From assembly GCA_950097015.1 (NCBI GenBank), contig CATNEN010000033.1:1860001-1924000 (forward strand): DNA of 64,000 nucleotides. Reading direction: 5' to 3'. The position numbers were made by a program, and so were the translations under genes. Under the pieces are notes generated by a model that searched no databases, had not been told where the DNA came from, and saw only the letters and a list, made by a program, of their open reading frames with translations. Source of the stretch: Macrostomum hystrix (lineage: Eukaryota; Platyhelminthes; Macrostomidae). How positions within the stretch are numbered: position 1 is the first letter of the stretch; the number at the start of each line of letters is the position of its first letter. Positions 44,722 through 55,850 of this stretch are shown one piece after another.

Positions 44722-45982
44722 TCACAGCTCATCGCGTCCAGAGTCGCCGCTCATAACATCCTCGCCGTAGCGAGTAGCCCTGGAGCCGGCGAACAGGTCG
44801 CGGTGCTTTGAAATCTCCTCCAGGCTCAGCCGGCCGTCCCTGTTGTCGTCGGACTCCCGCATCAGGTGGCGCGCTTCGTCCTGCAGAGAGTGGCCGCCAG
44901 CCACTCCGGTCGGCTGCATCCAGCTCTGCACCTCGGACCTGTCCAGGAAACCGTCGCTGTTGGAGTCCTTCCTAGCGAAGCTGTCCCGCTCCTCCTGCAG
45001 CCAGTGCGGCTCCTTTTCACCCGGCACGCTCGGTGTCCACTGGCCGGCCAAGTACTCGTCCAGGCTAATGCGGCCGTCGCGGTCGCCGTCCAACTGGTCC
45101 ATTGTCTCGGACACCACAACGTCGCGCATGTCTGCCGAGTCCTCGGGGAACAGCAGCGAGCGGTACTCATCCTTCGTCAGGGAGCCGTCCTTGTCTGCGT
45201 CGGCAGCAGTCCAGCGCTTCCGCTGCCTGTTGGAATTGGACCAAGGGGAGGGGGAAAATATAGCTTGTCAATCATCGGTGGCATCGTTAGGCCCTTAGAT
45301 CTCAACTCTCTCAATCCCTCTCGCTTCTCTCGTCACCTGACGATCTCCTTGAAGAATTCGCGCAGAGTCTCCTGGTCATCTTCGGTGCTCTTCTCCGGAA
45401 CCGTTACGGAGACGGCCTCCACTCCGCCCTTCGCCTCGGCCACTGCCTGAGCCGCAGCGCGAGCCACGTCGTCCTTGCGCTCATCGTCAAAGAAGTGCGG
45501 CTGCAGTGTCTTGGCGTGCATCTCCCACTCCATCTTGTTGTCCTTGGGGTTCATTTCCTTCCAGTGAGAGTCTAGCTCGTCGGTCTGCTGCTCCTTGTGG
45601 ACCTGAAAGGAATGCGAGCTTCTGCAATTTACTCCAGGGCGAAATCCCAGTTATAGACCAGCATATCTCAGTTATAGAAGGGAAATGCCATTGTCACCTT
45701 CTCCAGATGCTTTAGCAGCTCGGCCTCGCTCACTAGCCCGTCCTTGTCGGTGTCGACCTCATTCTTGACCAGCTGCTGCAGCTTCTCCTCAGACACGCTG
45801 GCATCGTACTCGGAGAACTGCTTGGCCATATCCTTGCCCAGGAACTGCTCCTGGTCGTATCCCGAGTCGTGCTCACTCTTTCCATCGCCGTCTTGATCGT
45901 GATAGTGATCGCTGCTGGATGAGGCCGCTGCGAGAGTCACAGCCAAACAGAGCAGCAGCAAAGGTTTGCTCAGCTGCAACAT
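44722..45982 (-). CDS. CREC-family ER calcium-binding protein (reticulocalbin/calumenin type)
   Basis: CREC proteins are multi-EF-hand, low-affinity calcium binders of the secretory pathway lumen that assist folding and ER calcium handling. Exons 45982-45698, 45602-45337 and 45226-44722 join in phase (285+266+505 nt) to 351 residues. Residues 1-20 form a signal peptide (LSKPLLLLCLAVTLAAA). A family-type motif DQEQFLG follows. EF-hand loops: 77-88 (DTDKDGLVSEAE), a degenerate second hand near 113-124, 193-204 (DADKDGSLTKDE), 230-241, 271-282 and 310-321. The protein ends RDEL, a KDEL-class retrieval signal, so ER-lumenal residence is likely; this favours reticulocalbin-like over secreted calumenin. 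It is somewhat longer than vertebrate members (315-331). Paralogue identity is unresolved. Confidence 0.92.
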
Positions 45983-47139
45983 ATTTGCTTCGTAGGAGAT
46001 TCAGCTCAGCTCAGAGAACAGTTTCAGCATACTCAAAGACGAGTTCTGTCTCAAATAGGCAGATTTTCATTTTAAGCCTTCCTAATACAACCTCCACCCC
46101 AGCCTGCCACGTCAGCGCTGAGGGTGCAGGGGGTGGGCACAGAGCAGGCCTCGACGATGAGGCGGGGGCCGCACTGGACACGTGCTCGGTAAATTCTAAT
46201 AGAGAGACTGAGCGAACAACAATGCCACGGCCCACTGCCCATGCTCACACTGGGCTCAATTGACTCACGAGAGGCCGGAGTGGGGTGGGCGAAAACACAA
46301 AAGCGCCCCAGGTCCAAACACCCCCGAAGCCTGCCGTGGCACGCAACGAAGGCACAATGCGCCAAATGCGAGCCTCCAGGAGGCGAACCTGCAATGAGCA
46401 GGTAAAGTAATATAATTGGGCCTAGTATTCTGTAGTGGACTCGCGCTCTCACCTCTTCATGCCTAAAACTTTATTTTCTCCCTTCAAAAGGAACGAAGAG
46501 GGGCTTAAGTCGCGAATGCCTTAATCCCGGCTTACCTGAAGCCAGCCTCAAAAGCACGTCGCTGAGACGGCATTGAAAAATCAAAGGTCAGAACAGTCTG
46601 CCCGCTCTCCAGCAAAAATTGTAAGGCACAGCCTTGGTCCAAACTCCAATTAAAATTGACCTCAATTTTTTTACTTTAGCTTTGTTGATTGAAGCCGGCA
46701 GACTGACTTTAGATAGAAAAATAACCAGATTAGAGTGCGCACTAAGTATGCTTCACCTTGGTCGTTTACTGGAGGAGAAGTCGTGAACAGACTCCTAAAG
46801 CAACCCACGGAGACACCAAGGTCGAGTGGAGAATGCCAATCGGAGGAGACATAGCTCCCGCGGATACTGTAGCAGAGAGGCCGGGTCATTGTGAAATGAA
46901 AGCTGAATTTAAACCAAGAGTTGTTTTTTTATTAAATCTGCTTTTTTTCTATTTGGGGATTTCAGTGGGTCTTAGGGTTGAAGGGCCGGACTTTAAAACA
47001 GCAATTGATTCTGATTCCCTGGCTTTCTTCCGATAGACTTCACTCATTGAATTGGATAACGAATTTTTACGGATAACGAAACAAATTTAGGATTAGCTAA
47101 ATATGATGGATGGACGGAAACTTACATTTAGATAATCCT
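45983..47139. other. Upstream of the CREC gene; no further gene seen
   Basis: Mixed-composition unique sequence. Frames of 70-126 codons (46072-46452 minus, 46758-47036 plus) show no domain, and I regard them as chance. Confidence 0.5.
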
Positions 47140-48985
47140 GGTGGATTGGGGGATTTGTGAATTAAGGGATTGGTGAATTAGGGGATTCGTGAATTACGGG
47201 ATTGGTGAATTAGGGGATTTGTGAATTAAGGGATTGGTGAATTAGGGGGATTGGTGAATTAGGGGGATTGGTGAATTAAGGGATTGGTGAATTAGGGGGA
47301 TTGGTGAATTAGGGGATTGGTGAATTAGGGGGATTAGTGAATTACGGGATTAGTGGATTGGGGGATCGGTGAATTAGGCGATTGGTGAATTACGGGATTC
47401 GTGAATTAGGGGGATTGGTGACTTAGGGGATTAGCGGATTGGGGCATTGGTAAATTACGGGATTGGTGAATTAGGGATTGGTGAATTAGGGGATTGGTGA
47501 ATTAGGGGATTGGTGAATTAGGGGGATTGGTGAATTAGAGGGATTGGTGAATTAAGGGATTGGTAAATTATGGGATTGGTGAATTAGGGGATTGGTGAAT
47601 TAGGGGGATTAGTGAATTACGGGATTAGTGGATTGGGGGATCGGTGAATTAGGCGATTGGTGAATTACGGGATTCGTGAATTAGGGATTGGTGAATTAGG
47701 GGGATTAGTGAATTACGGGATTAGTGGATTGGGGGATCGGTGAATTAGGCGATTGGTGAATTACGGGATTCGTGAATTAGGGGGATTGGTGACTTAGGGG
47801 ATTAGCGGATTGGGGCATTGGTAAATTACGGGATTGGTGAATTAGGGATTGGTGAATTAGGGGATTGGTGAATTAGGGGATTGGTGAATTACGGGATTGG
47901 TGAATTAGGGGATTGGTGAATTACGGGATTGGTGAATTACGGGATTGGTGAATTAGGGGATTGGTGAATTAGGGGATTGGAATTACGGATTGGTGAATTA
48001 GGGGATTGGTGAATTAGGGGATTGGTGACTTAGGGGATTGGTGAATTACGGGATTGGTGAATTAGGGGATTGGTGAATTAGGGGATTGGTGAATTACGGG
48101 ATTGGTGAATTAGGGATTGGTGAATTAGTGGATTGGTGACTTAGGGGATTAGCGGATTGGGGGATCGGTGAATTAGGCGATTGGTGAATTAGGGAATTGG
48201 TGAATTAGGGAATTGGTGAATTAAGGGGATTGGTGGATTAGCGGATTGGTGAATTAGGGGATTGGTGAATTAGGGTATTGGTAAATTACGGGATTGGTGA
48301 ATTAGGGGATTAGTGGATTGGGGGATCGGTGAATTAGGGGATTGGTGAATTAGGGGATTGGTGAATTACGGGATTGGTGAATTAGGGGATTGGTGAATTA
48401 GGGGATTGGTGAATTACGGGATTGGTGAATTAGGGATTGGTGAATTAGTGGATTGGTGACTTTGGGGATTAGCGGATTGGGGGATCGGTGAATTAGGCGA
48501 TTGGTGAATTAGGGAATTGGTGAATTAGGGAATTGGTGAATTAAGGGGATTGGTGGATTAGCGGATTGGTGAATTAGGGGATTGGTGAATTAGGGTATTG
48601 GTAAATTACGGGATTGGTGAATTAGGGGATTAGTGGATTGGGGGATCGGTGAATTAGGCGATTGGTGAATTAGGGAATTGGTGAATTAGGGAATTGGTGA
48701 ATTAAGGGGATTGGTTGATTAGGGGATTGGTGAATTAGGGGATTGGTGAATTAGGGTATTGGTAAATTACGGGATTGGTGAATTAGGGGATTGGTGAATT
48801 AGGGGGATTGGTGGATTAGGGGATTGGTGAATTAGGGGATTGGTGAATTAGGGGATTAGCGGATTAGGAATTGGTGAATTAGGGGATTAGCGGATTGGGG
48901 GATTGGTGGATTAGGGGGTTGGTGGATTAGGGGATTGGTGGATTAGGGGATTGGTGGATTGGGGGGTTGGTGGATTAGGGGGTTG
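47140..48985 (+). repeat. 16-18-bp array (GGATTGGTGAATTAGGG), internally reshuffled
   Basis: About 110 units of GATTGGTGAATTAGGG with one to three extra G and variants TTACGG, TTAGTGGATTGGG, TCGGTGAATTAGGC and GACTTAGGGG. Longer blocks such as GGATTAGTGGATTGGGGGAT followed by CGGTGAATTAGGCGATTGG repeat several times, so segmental duplication is superimposed on the basic unit. The unequal unit length rules out a coding frame. G-runs lie on one strand only. Confidence 0.93.
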
Positions 48986-49626
48986 ATTTGACTGAATAGA
49001 GGTATTGTTTTAAAAAGAGGTTTGGGGATATTGGGATGCCATGACGACAGGTGATCTGGGGAGTAAGCGATTCGGGGTTAGGATCAGAAGTGAAGGTTGT
49101 CAGATTCCAAGAAAAGTTTTAGATGGGATAATTAATTAATTTAAGGAATGTGGGATCAGAGTCTGAGAGAATGAGTTTCAGTAAATCTTCGGCCTAAAAA
49201 GAATGGTGCGTTTCTGAATTCAGAAACAACCCAGGGGTAGCTCTCCAGCCGGACATCATAAATATCACAGCGTTTGCTAAAACTTTAACGGTAAGCCTCA
49301 TAAAAACCACAAATTTTAGCCAGATTTTTCCATTTTACTTCCTCATTCTGACACTTTTTACATCGTTGCATAGCCGCTATTCGCAAACAGTGGCGCAGGC
49401 TGCCCCTAGAAACCGCTATAAACTTTAGGGGGCTGTTTACATCAGCGAAGCCAAGCCGGACGGTTTCACCTCGGGCGCAACGAAGTTTTTGCGAACTGAG
49501 TTAAATAGAGAAAAGGCATGCGTTTTCCAGCCAAGCCCAACCTCATGCTGCGATTGCGTGCCCGAGATAACAGATCTACTTTTTCAATACCTTCGAAACC
49601 TGGCTATCCGCGCGAGATTCAGGTGT
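48986..49626. other. Unique spacer between arrays
   Basis: No open frame, RNA or element recognised. Confidence 0.5.
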
Positions 49627-51433
49627 TCAGATGGTGAGACTCAGATGGTGAGACTCAGATGGTGAGATTCAGATGGTGAGATTCAGATGGTGAGATTCAG
49701 ATGGTGAGACTCAGATGGTGAGATTCAGATGGTGAGATTCAGATGGTGAGATTCAGATGGTGAGATTCAGATGGTGAGATTCAGATGGTGAGACTCAGAT
49801 GGTGAGACTCAGATGGTGAGACTCGGATGGTGAGACTCAGATGGTGAGACTCAGATGGTGAGACTCAGATGGTGAGACTCTGATGGTGAGTCTCAGATGG
49901 TGAGACTCTGATGGTGAGATACCAATGGTGAGATTCAGATGGTGAGACTCAGATGGTGAGATTCAGATGGTGAGATTCAGATGGTGAGATTCAGATGGTG
50001 AGATTCAGATGGTGAGATTCAGATGGTGAGACTCAGATGGTGAGACTCGGATGGTGAGACTCAGATGGTGAGACTCAGATGGTGAGACTCAGATGGTGAG
50101 ACTCAGATGGTGAGTCTCAGATGGTGAGATTCAGATGGTGAGATTCAGATGGTGAGATTCAGATGGTGAGACTCAGATGGTGAGACTCAGATGGTGAGAC
50201 TCAGATGGTGAGACTCAGATGGTGAGACTCAAATGGTGAGACTCAGATGGTGAGACTCTGATGGTGATATACCAATGGTGAGATTCAGATGATGAGACTC
50301 AGATGGTGAGACTCAGATGGTGAGACTCAGATGGTGAGACTCAGATGGTGAGACTCAGATGGTGAGACTCAGATGGTGAGACTCGGATGGTGAGACTCAG
50401 ATGGTGAGACTCAGATGGTGAGACTCTGATGGTGAGACTCAGATGGTGAGACTCAGATGGTGAGACTCAGATGGTGAGACTCAGATGGTGAGACTCAGAT
50501 GGTGAGACTCTGATGGTGAGATACCAATGGTGAGATTCAGATGATGAGACTCAGATGGTGAGACTCAGATGGTGAGACTCAGATGGTGAGACTCAGATGG
50601 TGAGACTCTTATGGTGAGATACCAATGGTGAGATTCAGATGGTGAGACTCAGATGGTGAGATTCAGATGGTGAGATTCAGATGGTGAGATTCAGATGGTG
50701 AGACTCAGATGGTGAGACTCAGATGGTGAGACTCAGATGGTGAGACTCGGATGGTGAGACTCAGATGGTGAGACTCAGATGGTGAGACTCAGATGGTGAG
50801 ACTCAGATGGTGAGACTCAGATGATGAGACTCTGATGGTGAGACTCTGATGGTGAGATACCAATGGTGAGATTCAGATGATGAGACTCAGATGGTGAGAC
50901 TCAGATGGTGAGACTCTGATGGTGAGATACCAATGGTGAGATTCAGATGGTGAGACTCTGATGGTGAGATTCAGATGGTGAGATTCAGATGGTGAGATTC
51001 AGATGGTGAGACTCAGATGGTGAGACTCAGATGGTGAGATTCAGATGGTGAGATTCAGATGGTGAGACTCAGATGGTGAGACTCGGATGGTGAGACTCAG
51101 ATGGTGAGACTCAGATGGTGAGACTCAGATGGTGAGACTCAGATGGTGAGTCTCAGATGGTGAGATTCAGATGGTGAGATTCAGATGGTGAGATTCAGAT
51201 GGTGAGACTCAGATGGTGAGACTCAGATGGTGAGACTCAGATGGTGAGACTCAGATGGTGAGACTCAGATGGTGAGACTCAGATGGTGAGACTCAGATGG
51301 TGAGACTCAGATGGTGAGATTCAGATGGTGAGATTCAGATGGTGAGACTCAGATGGTGAGGTTCAGATGGTGAGACTCAGATGGTGAGATTCAGATGGTG
51401 AGATTCAGATGGTGAGACTCAGATGGTGAGATT
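49627..51433 (+). repeat. 14-bp array (TCAGATGGTGAGAC)
   Basis: About 129 head-to-tail units of TCAGATGGTGAGAC or TCAGATGGTGAGAT, with rarer CGGATGG, CTGATGG, GATGATGAG and ATACCAATGGTGAG variants. The last recurs about six times in similar contexts, marking larger duplicated blocks of variable length. Every unit contains GGTGAG, the metazoan 5' splice-site core. Confidence 0.96.
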
Positions 51434-52637
51434 CGCATCAGGTGGCGAGGACTAGGTCTAGAGGAGAGAAACTCATGAGTTTTGGTTCTAGGAGAGAAAG
51501 GTGAGAAGTTGAGTCGGTACACGTTGAATGCCCTGGGATGATTTATTGTTGAGATTTAGGCATAAAAAACTTTGAGATTGGAGACTCAATGATGAGACGC
51601 GGATTGCTCGGATTGAGATAAGAGGTAGCAAGGTGCGATTCGGGTGTGAGCACTGCTCAATTTGAGCTCGCAAGAGGAAGGCGGACAGAAGGGTGATTAA
51701 GAGAAAGCCAAATTCGCTTTACTCTTCGAAGCCTGCTAGTTCTAATTGCCGGCCTCCTTGCGCTATACGCGCGTGCCTGCCCGGCTGCTCCGGGCGACAC
51801 CCCGGAAAGACATCGTGGAAGGATTCCTGGACCAGGCCTGGACTGCGGGTCGCAGACAGTTAGGCAGCAGCGGAGAGACTTGGCTACACTCGAGGGTCTC
51901 AAATCTTAATGAAATTAGGAAAGAAAATTTCACGAAGCATGCTTGCTGAGTCTCTTGTGCGGCAGAAACTGGGTCACAATATCCGACAGGATTAGCTCCT
52001 GTGGCGGTCCGCTCGCATCAGCCAAGGAACAGGCTGGGAAATTAGCTGCGATAAATCTGGGCGCTGACTTCCCCCATGGCCGCTGGTCCTCTCGAATCCG
52101 GGATCAAGGATGAGCCTGTGAAGTCCACGAATGAAACAAGCTGATTTCCAGAGAAGGGGAGGAGAAAGCACAGGCCGTTCTGGTTTCCAGGATTGGGGCA
52201 AGTAGCTCGCAGTGTACTGCCTTAACAGCAGAAAGACCAGGGGGTATTTGAAGCATCCTTCAAAATGTTCCACCATGGCCATGAAAATCCAGAAAATGGG
52301 CTACAATTTTCCGCTCTATCCGATTAAACAACTTCCCGAATCACAAACACATCGGCATCGTTGAGATAGTCATCAGGGTGTCTGGTGACAAAGACCACCA
52401 ATATTGGCATCATTTTTCTACTCACAAAATTACATCATGTAATCATGCCGGATATCATTATTGCTTACTCGTAGATAGTATTGATTATATTGTTCCTTTT
52501 TGTTATCGCACCAATATGGATAATAAAATATCGCCATAGAAACGGAGCAATGTTAGTTGTCCTTGTCACTGAATTGAGATGAATTACTAAAATCGTTCAC
52601 TCGGTTTGAAAGCAATTGTGATGTAGGCAGTGGGTAT
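51434..52637. other. Unique intergenic DNA, no gene recognised
   Basis: Short frames at 51657-51902 (minus), 51746-51949 (plus) and 51992-52282 (minus) have no recognisable motif or flanking splice logic that I could support. Confidence 0.45.
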
Positions 52638-52956
52638 TTGAAATACCCACGTGGTCTTCCAGCTGTTATTGAAAAACCCACGTGGTCTTCCAGCTGTTAT
52701 TGAAAAACCCACGTGGTCTTTCAGTTGTTATTGAAATACCCACGTGGTCTTTCAGCTGTTATTGAAATACCCACGTGGTCTTTCAGCTGTTATTGAAATA
52801 CCCACGTGGTCTTTCAGCTGTTATTAAAACACCCACGTGGTCTTTCAGCTGTTATTGAAACACTCACGTGGTCTTTCAGCTGTTATTGAAATACCCACGT
52901 GGTCTTTCAGCTGTTATTGAAATACCCACGTGGTCTTTCAGCTGTTATTGAAATAC
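52638..52956 (+). repeat. 31-bp array; ten units each with CACGTG and CAGCTG E-boxes
   Basis: Ten units of ACCCACGTGGTCTTTCAGCT plus GTTATTGAAAT. The palindrome CCACGTGG is conserved in nine of ten units; the other reads TCACGTGG. CAGCTG lies ten bases further on, in nine of ten units. The left edge begins with a near-palindrome TGGGTATTTGAAATACCCA. Confidence 0.93.
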
Positions 52957-53054
52957 GTCGTTGAACTTCTGAAGTGTAAATTGTGGATCATGCCGCAGCA
53001 CCTGTATCCAACGACTTAAAGTGACAGAGCAAAAAGTACACTTAACTCGGTTCG

Positions 53055-53300
53055 GCCAGATGTACAGCCAGTGGCACAGCCGCAGCTATTGCGCGTGTAC
53101 AGCTGTTCAGTCCACAGACTGTCGGGCCACCAACACCCAAATTTCTGCCCTTGCAATTCTGGCAGCCATTCTACTAGCTAAAGTTGGTGTCCTGTATAAC
53201 CCTGTAAGTTTCTAGGTATGCATTTCTATTTGAATAGTTTCTGGTATTCGAACTCCAGACCTCCACCTAAAACTGGCCTGCAGCCTCCACATCATGTGGA
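53055..53300 (-). mobile_element. tRNA-derived SINE, copy 2
   Basis: On the minus strand the B-box-like GGAGTTCGAATACCAG follows AGGCTGCAGGCCAGTTTTAG. The body ends CAATAGCTGCGGCTGTGCCA then CTGGCTGTACATC, matching copy 1 at 39722-39965, including GGCCACCAACAC/AAATTTCT (plus-strand sense) in between. The two copies diverge in the central part. Confidence 0.5.
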
Positions 53301-53563
53301 ATCGGTTCTGTAGCTAACAGAACATTTTTACAGATTTAGTTTTCAGTTTTTTTTGGAACTCTCGTGGCTCATCTCCCCTTTTATAGCAAAAAATAGCATT
53401 AATAAAAATATGGGATGGCAATGAGCTTTGGATGACGTCTAGGTGAAGCAAAATCACAGGAAATGAAATTCTTGAAGTGAGATTTTTACTTTGTACAAAT
53501 CTGTGGCATCAAAAGACAGTCAGTCAATTCGATACTAGTAAACATTTAAAAAGGTTCTAGAAA

Positions 53564-53569
53564 TTTAAT
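53564..53569 (-). terminator. Polyadenylation hexamer for the membrane-protein gene
   Basis: ATTAAA on the minus strand, 88 nt past the stop codon at 53657. Confidence 0.4.
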
Positions 53570-53656
53570 GCTTGTTAATCACAGGTGAGATACGATGAGT
53601 TCAGGTGTGTCGCTTCCACTAGCAAAATGGAGGCCCGTCGGTGATTTCCCAAGTCG

Positions 53657-54442
53657 TCATCGCGGCACCGCGCTTTGGGCCTCGTTGAAAGACTCAGGCC
53701 AGTGGTGGTGGGCGCTGGGCGCACCGGCTGACTGCCGGAGGTTGGGGTCAGAGCAGTAGCAGAACATGGAGTTGCACACCATGGCGGGGTGCTGGCACAA
53801 CAGCTCCGGCCAGCACGGCCCGACGCTCAGAGCAGCAGCGCCGGACGAACTGTCTCGGTGAGCGGCGGTTGCCGGTCCGTCTTCTTCGCGCACTGGCTCG
53901 ATGCAGATCGGCACCGCGCTGATCATTGACGCAGCCGGTGCTGCCGTGGACGCCTCGGCGACGCGCTGGACGTTCTGACCCGCCTGAGCCATTGGCTGCT
54001 CCTCCTGTGGCTGCGGCCTGGATGCACCGCCGCCACCGTTGCCCCACACGTGCTTCTGATATACCTCTCGACGGCACACAGCGTTGTGGGTCTTGTAAAG
54101 GCCGGCATTGACGTAGCTGCAGTTTTGGCCAGGGCGGGGCTTTCTGCGACATGCCGTGCAGGCCAGCAGGCGAAGCAGCCGGTTCTGGGTTGCCAAAGGC
54201 AGCGCCATGCTGCAGATCATGAGCAGCAGCAGGCAGGACAGCACGACTACTAGGGCAGTCAGCAGGCCGTGGTTGGGCGTCACGCAGTTGACGGTGATGT
54301 TGGCGGAGGCGTTGCAGAGGCGGATCTCAGCCTCCTCATCCGGGCCATGAGCCTGCAGCAGCTGGCCGGAGCAGCGACTGCTGAGGTCGAGTTGCAGCAG
54401 CAAAATCAGCAACGACTGCGGCATCGGCGGCTGCTGCCTCAT
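53657..54442 (-). CDS. Unrecognised single-pass type I membrane protein, 261 aa
   Basis: I do not recognise the family. The ATG at 54442 is chosen because a signal peptide follows (SLLILLLQLDLSS, residues 10-22). The frame stays open 45 codons upstream, but that part is Pro/Ser-rich and a possible acceptor (TAATCCAG|CTTC) lies in it. The short ectodomain (23-58) has two N-glycosylation sequons, N44 and N48, and three Cys. One membrane helix spans about 59-83 (LLTALVVVLSCLLLLMICSM). The cytoplasmic part starts with a basic, Cys-containing stretch (CTACRRKPRP), then two tyrosines in NCSYVNAGLYKTHN, an Ala/Gln/Pro-rich linker and a Cys-rich end (CNSMFCYCSDPN). The composition and codon bias of the frame are gene-like compared with its surroundings. 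A receptor-like or adaptor role is speculation. Confidence 0.65.
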   Translation of the reverse strand: MRQQPPMPQSLLILLLQLDLSSRCSGQLLQAHGPDEEAEIRLCNASANITVNCVTPNHGLLTALVVVLSCLLLLMICSMALPLATQNRLLRLLACTACRRKPRPGQNCSYVNAGLYKTHNAVCRREVYQKHVWGNGGGGASRPQPQEEQPMAQAGQNVQRVAEASTAAPAASMISAVPICIEPVREEDGPATAAHRDSSSGAAALSVGPCWPELLCQHPAMVCNSMFCYCSDPNLRQSAGAPSAHHHWPESFNEAQSAVPR

Positions 54443-55850
54443 GCGGTGGCTGATCTCGTTTGATGAAGCTGGATTAGCGGGGCGATAAGGAGGGGAGGGT
54501 GGTTGGTGCGTGACAGTGCTAGCAAGCAGGGGGATATGCGACACACGCTGTGCAGTCCCTCTCAAAATCACTGGCAAAACTTGTGCCCGCCTTCTGAAGC
54601 CATAAGCCTTGGCGGGGCATGGACTAAAACACAGCTCTAGTCCACTGTGTTTGTGGAGCTAGATAAGGAGAGGCTAATCAACTGTCAGAGAGGCTGCCGT
54701 TGCCGAGTTTGTCTACAGCGTCTGACAGCCGAAAGCTGCAAAGGAGGGGGAGGGAGAGATGCAGAGCCCCCACTTCGAGTTCCTCATCATCTTTGCCGCT
54801 AGAGTAGAGAGCAAAAAGAAAGAAATCGATTCGCAGGCAATCTCCTTCAAGCGAGCTCGAGTTCGCCTCCAAGCCCAGAAAGGCCCGCGTCCGACAGCTT
54901 GTGCGCGTAGTTTACTGATCCGCCATATTTTCATGTAGTTACTCTCATAGTTTTTAGTTCTATCAAAAGCTTTTTCACAAAAAACGTGCTGAAAAAATTC
55001 ATCGCCAAGTCGGACAGGCCTGACGCGCTACTCCGCTGGGACACGAGATAGAGAGAGAACGATCGCGGCGCCTCTCCTCCACCACGACAGATGCGTTTAC
55101 TGCAAACTCGATCTGATGAGCGAAGCTGGGAAGGAAAGGCCGATCGCCTCTCTATCTCTCTCGCTTTTTCGTAGCGATTCGCAGAAAACGCTGCTCCTGG
55201 TTTGCACGGCTTGTCCTTTTGTTTAGTGACGAAGAACGGCCGGTCCGGAGGGGGCGCAGATCCGGAAGGCGAGAGAGGAAGAGAGATCGGGGGGAGCCGG
55301 CGCCGAAAAGGTGATGGTGCGGTACCTAACCGTTGAGGTAGGGCGACACAGGGAAAAATGCAGGGCAGAATGTTATGCTTCGTGTCCCCGATGTGCGTGC
55401 GTAGCGGCCATTACTGCAACTAACCAGACGGTATCCGCATATAATCTCTGAAATCCCATGCAACGACGCTTTCCACTGTAATACGGAGACAATTTATTTT
55501 TCATCACTCCATCCATCCTCAGAACAAACTTTTTTATCTGACAAATTTTCTAACAAACTGGCGCAGCTTTGTTGCCGGAAAAGCTGGTTAAGACACGGTA
55601 TCTGGAGAAGTAGCTCAAGCAGTGCTGCCTTGCTAGGACATGAGCCGTCATGAGCCGTTCCTCTGTTTTGAAACCATCGGACAGTCCTTTTGAGGGTGGT
55701 CTGGAAGCATATCTGCCATCTCGGCTTTCTTGCTGCCTCTTACCTGCGCATTTTTCAAAGGAGTGCTCGGTCAAGGAGTGGAGGGGGGCAGGCTACAGGC
55801 CAAACAGAATTTATCTTGAAGCTTGAGAGAGGCACTCAAGGGCTTATTCA
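54443..55850. other. GC- and GA/CT-rich region upstream of the membrane-protein gene
   Basis: Contains GAGAGAG and CTCTCTATCTCTCTC tracts and CpG-rich segments around 55020-55320 (GATCGCGGCGCC, GCCGGCGCCGAAAAGG). This composition is common in promoters or 5' UTRs. No coding exon was identified. Confidence 0.4.

Noticed and set aside
44843-45450. Plus-strand 151- and 194-codon frames
   Set aside because: Shadows of CREC exons 2 and 3, crossing its splice sites.
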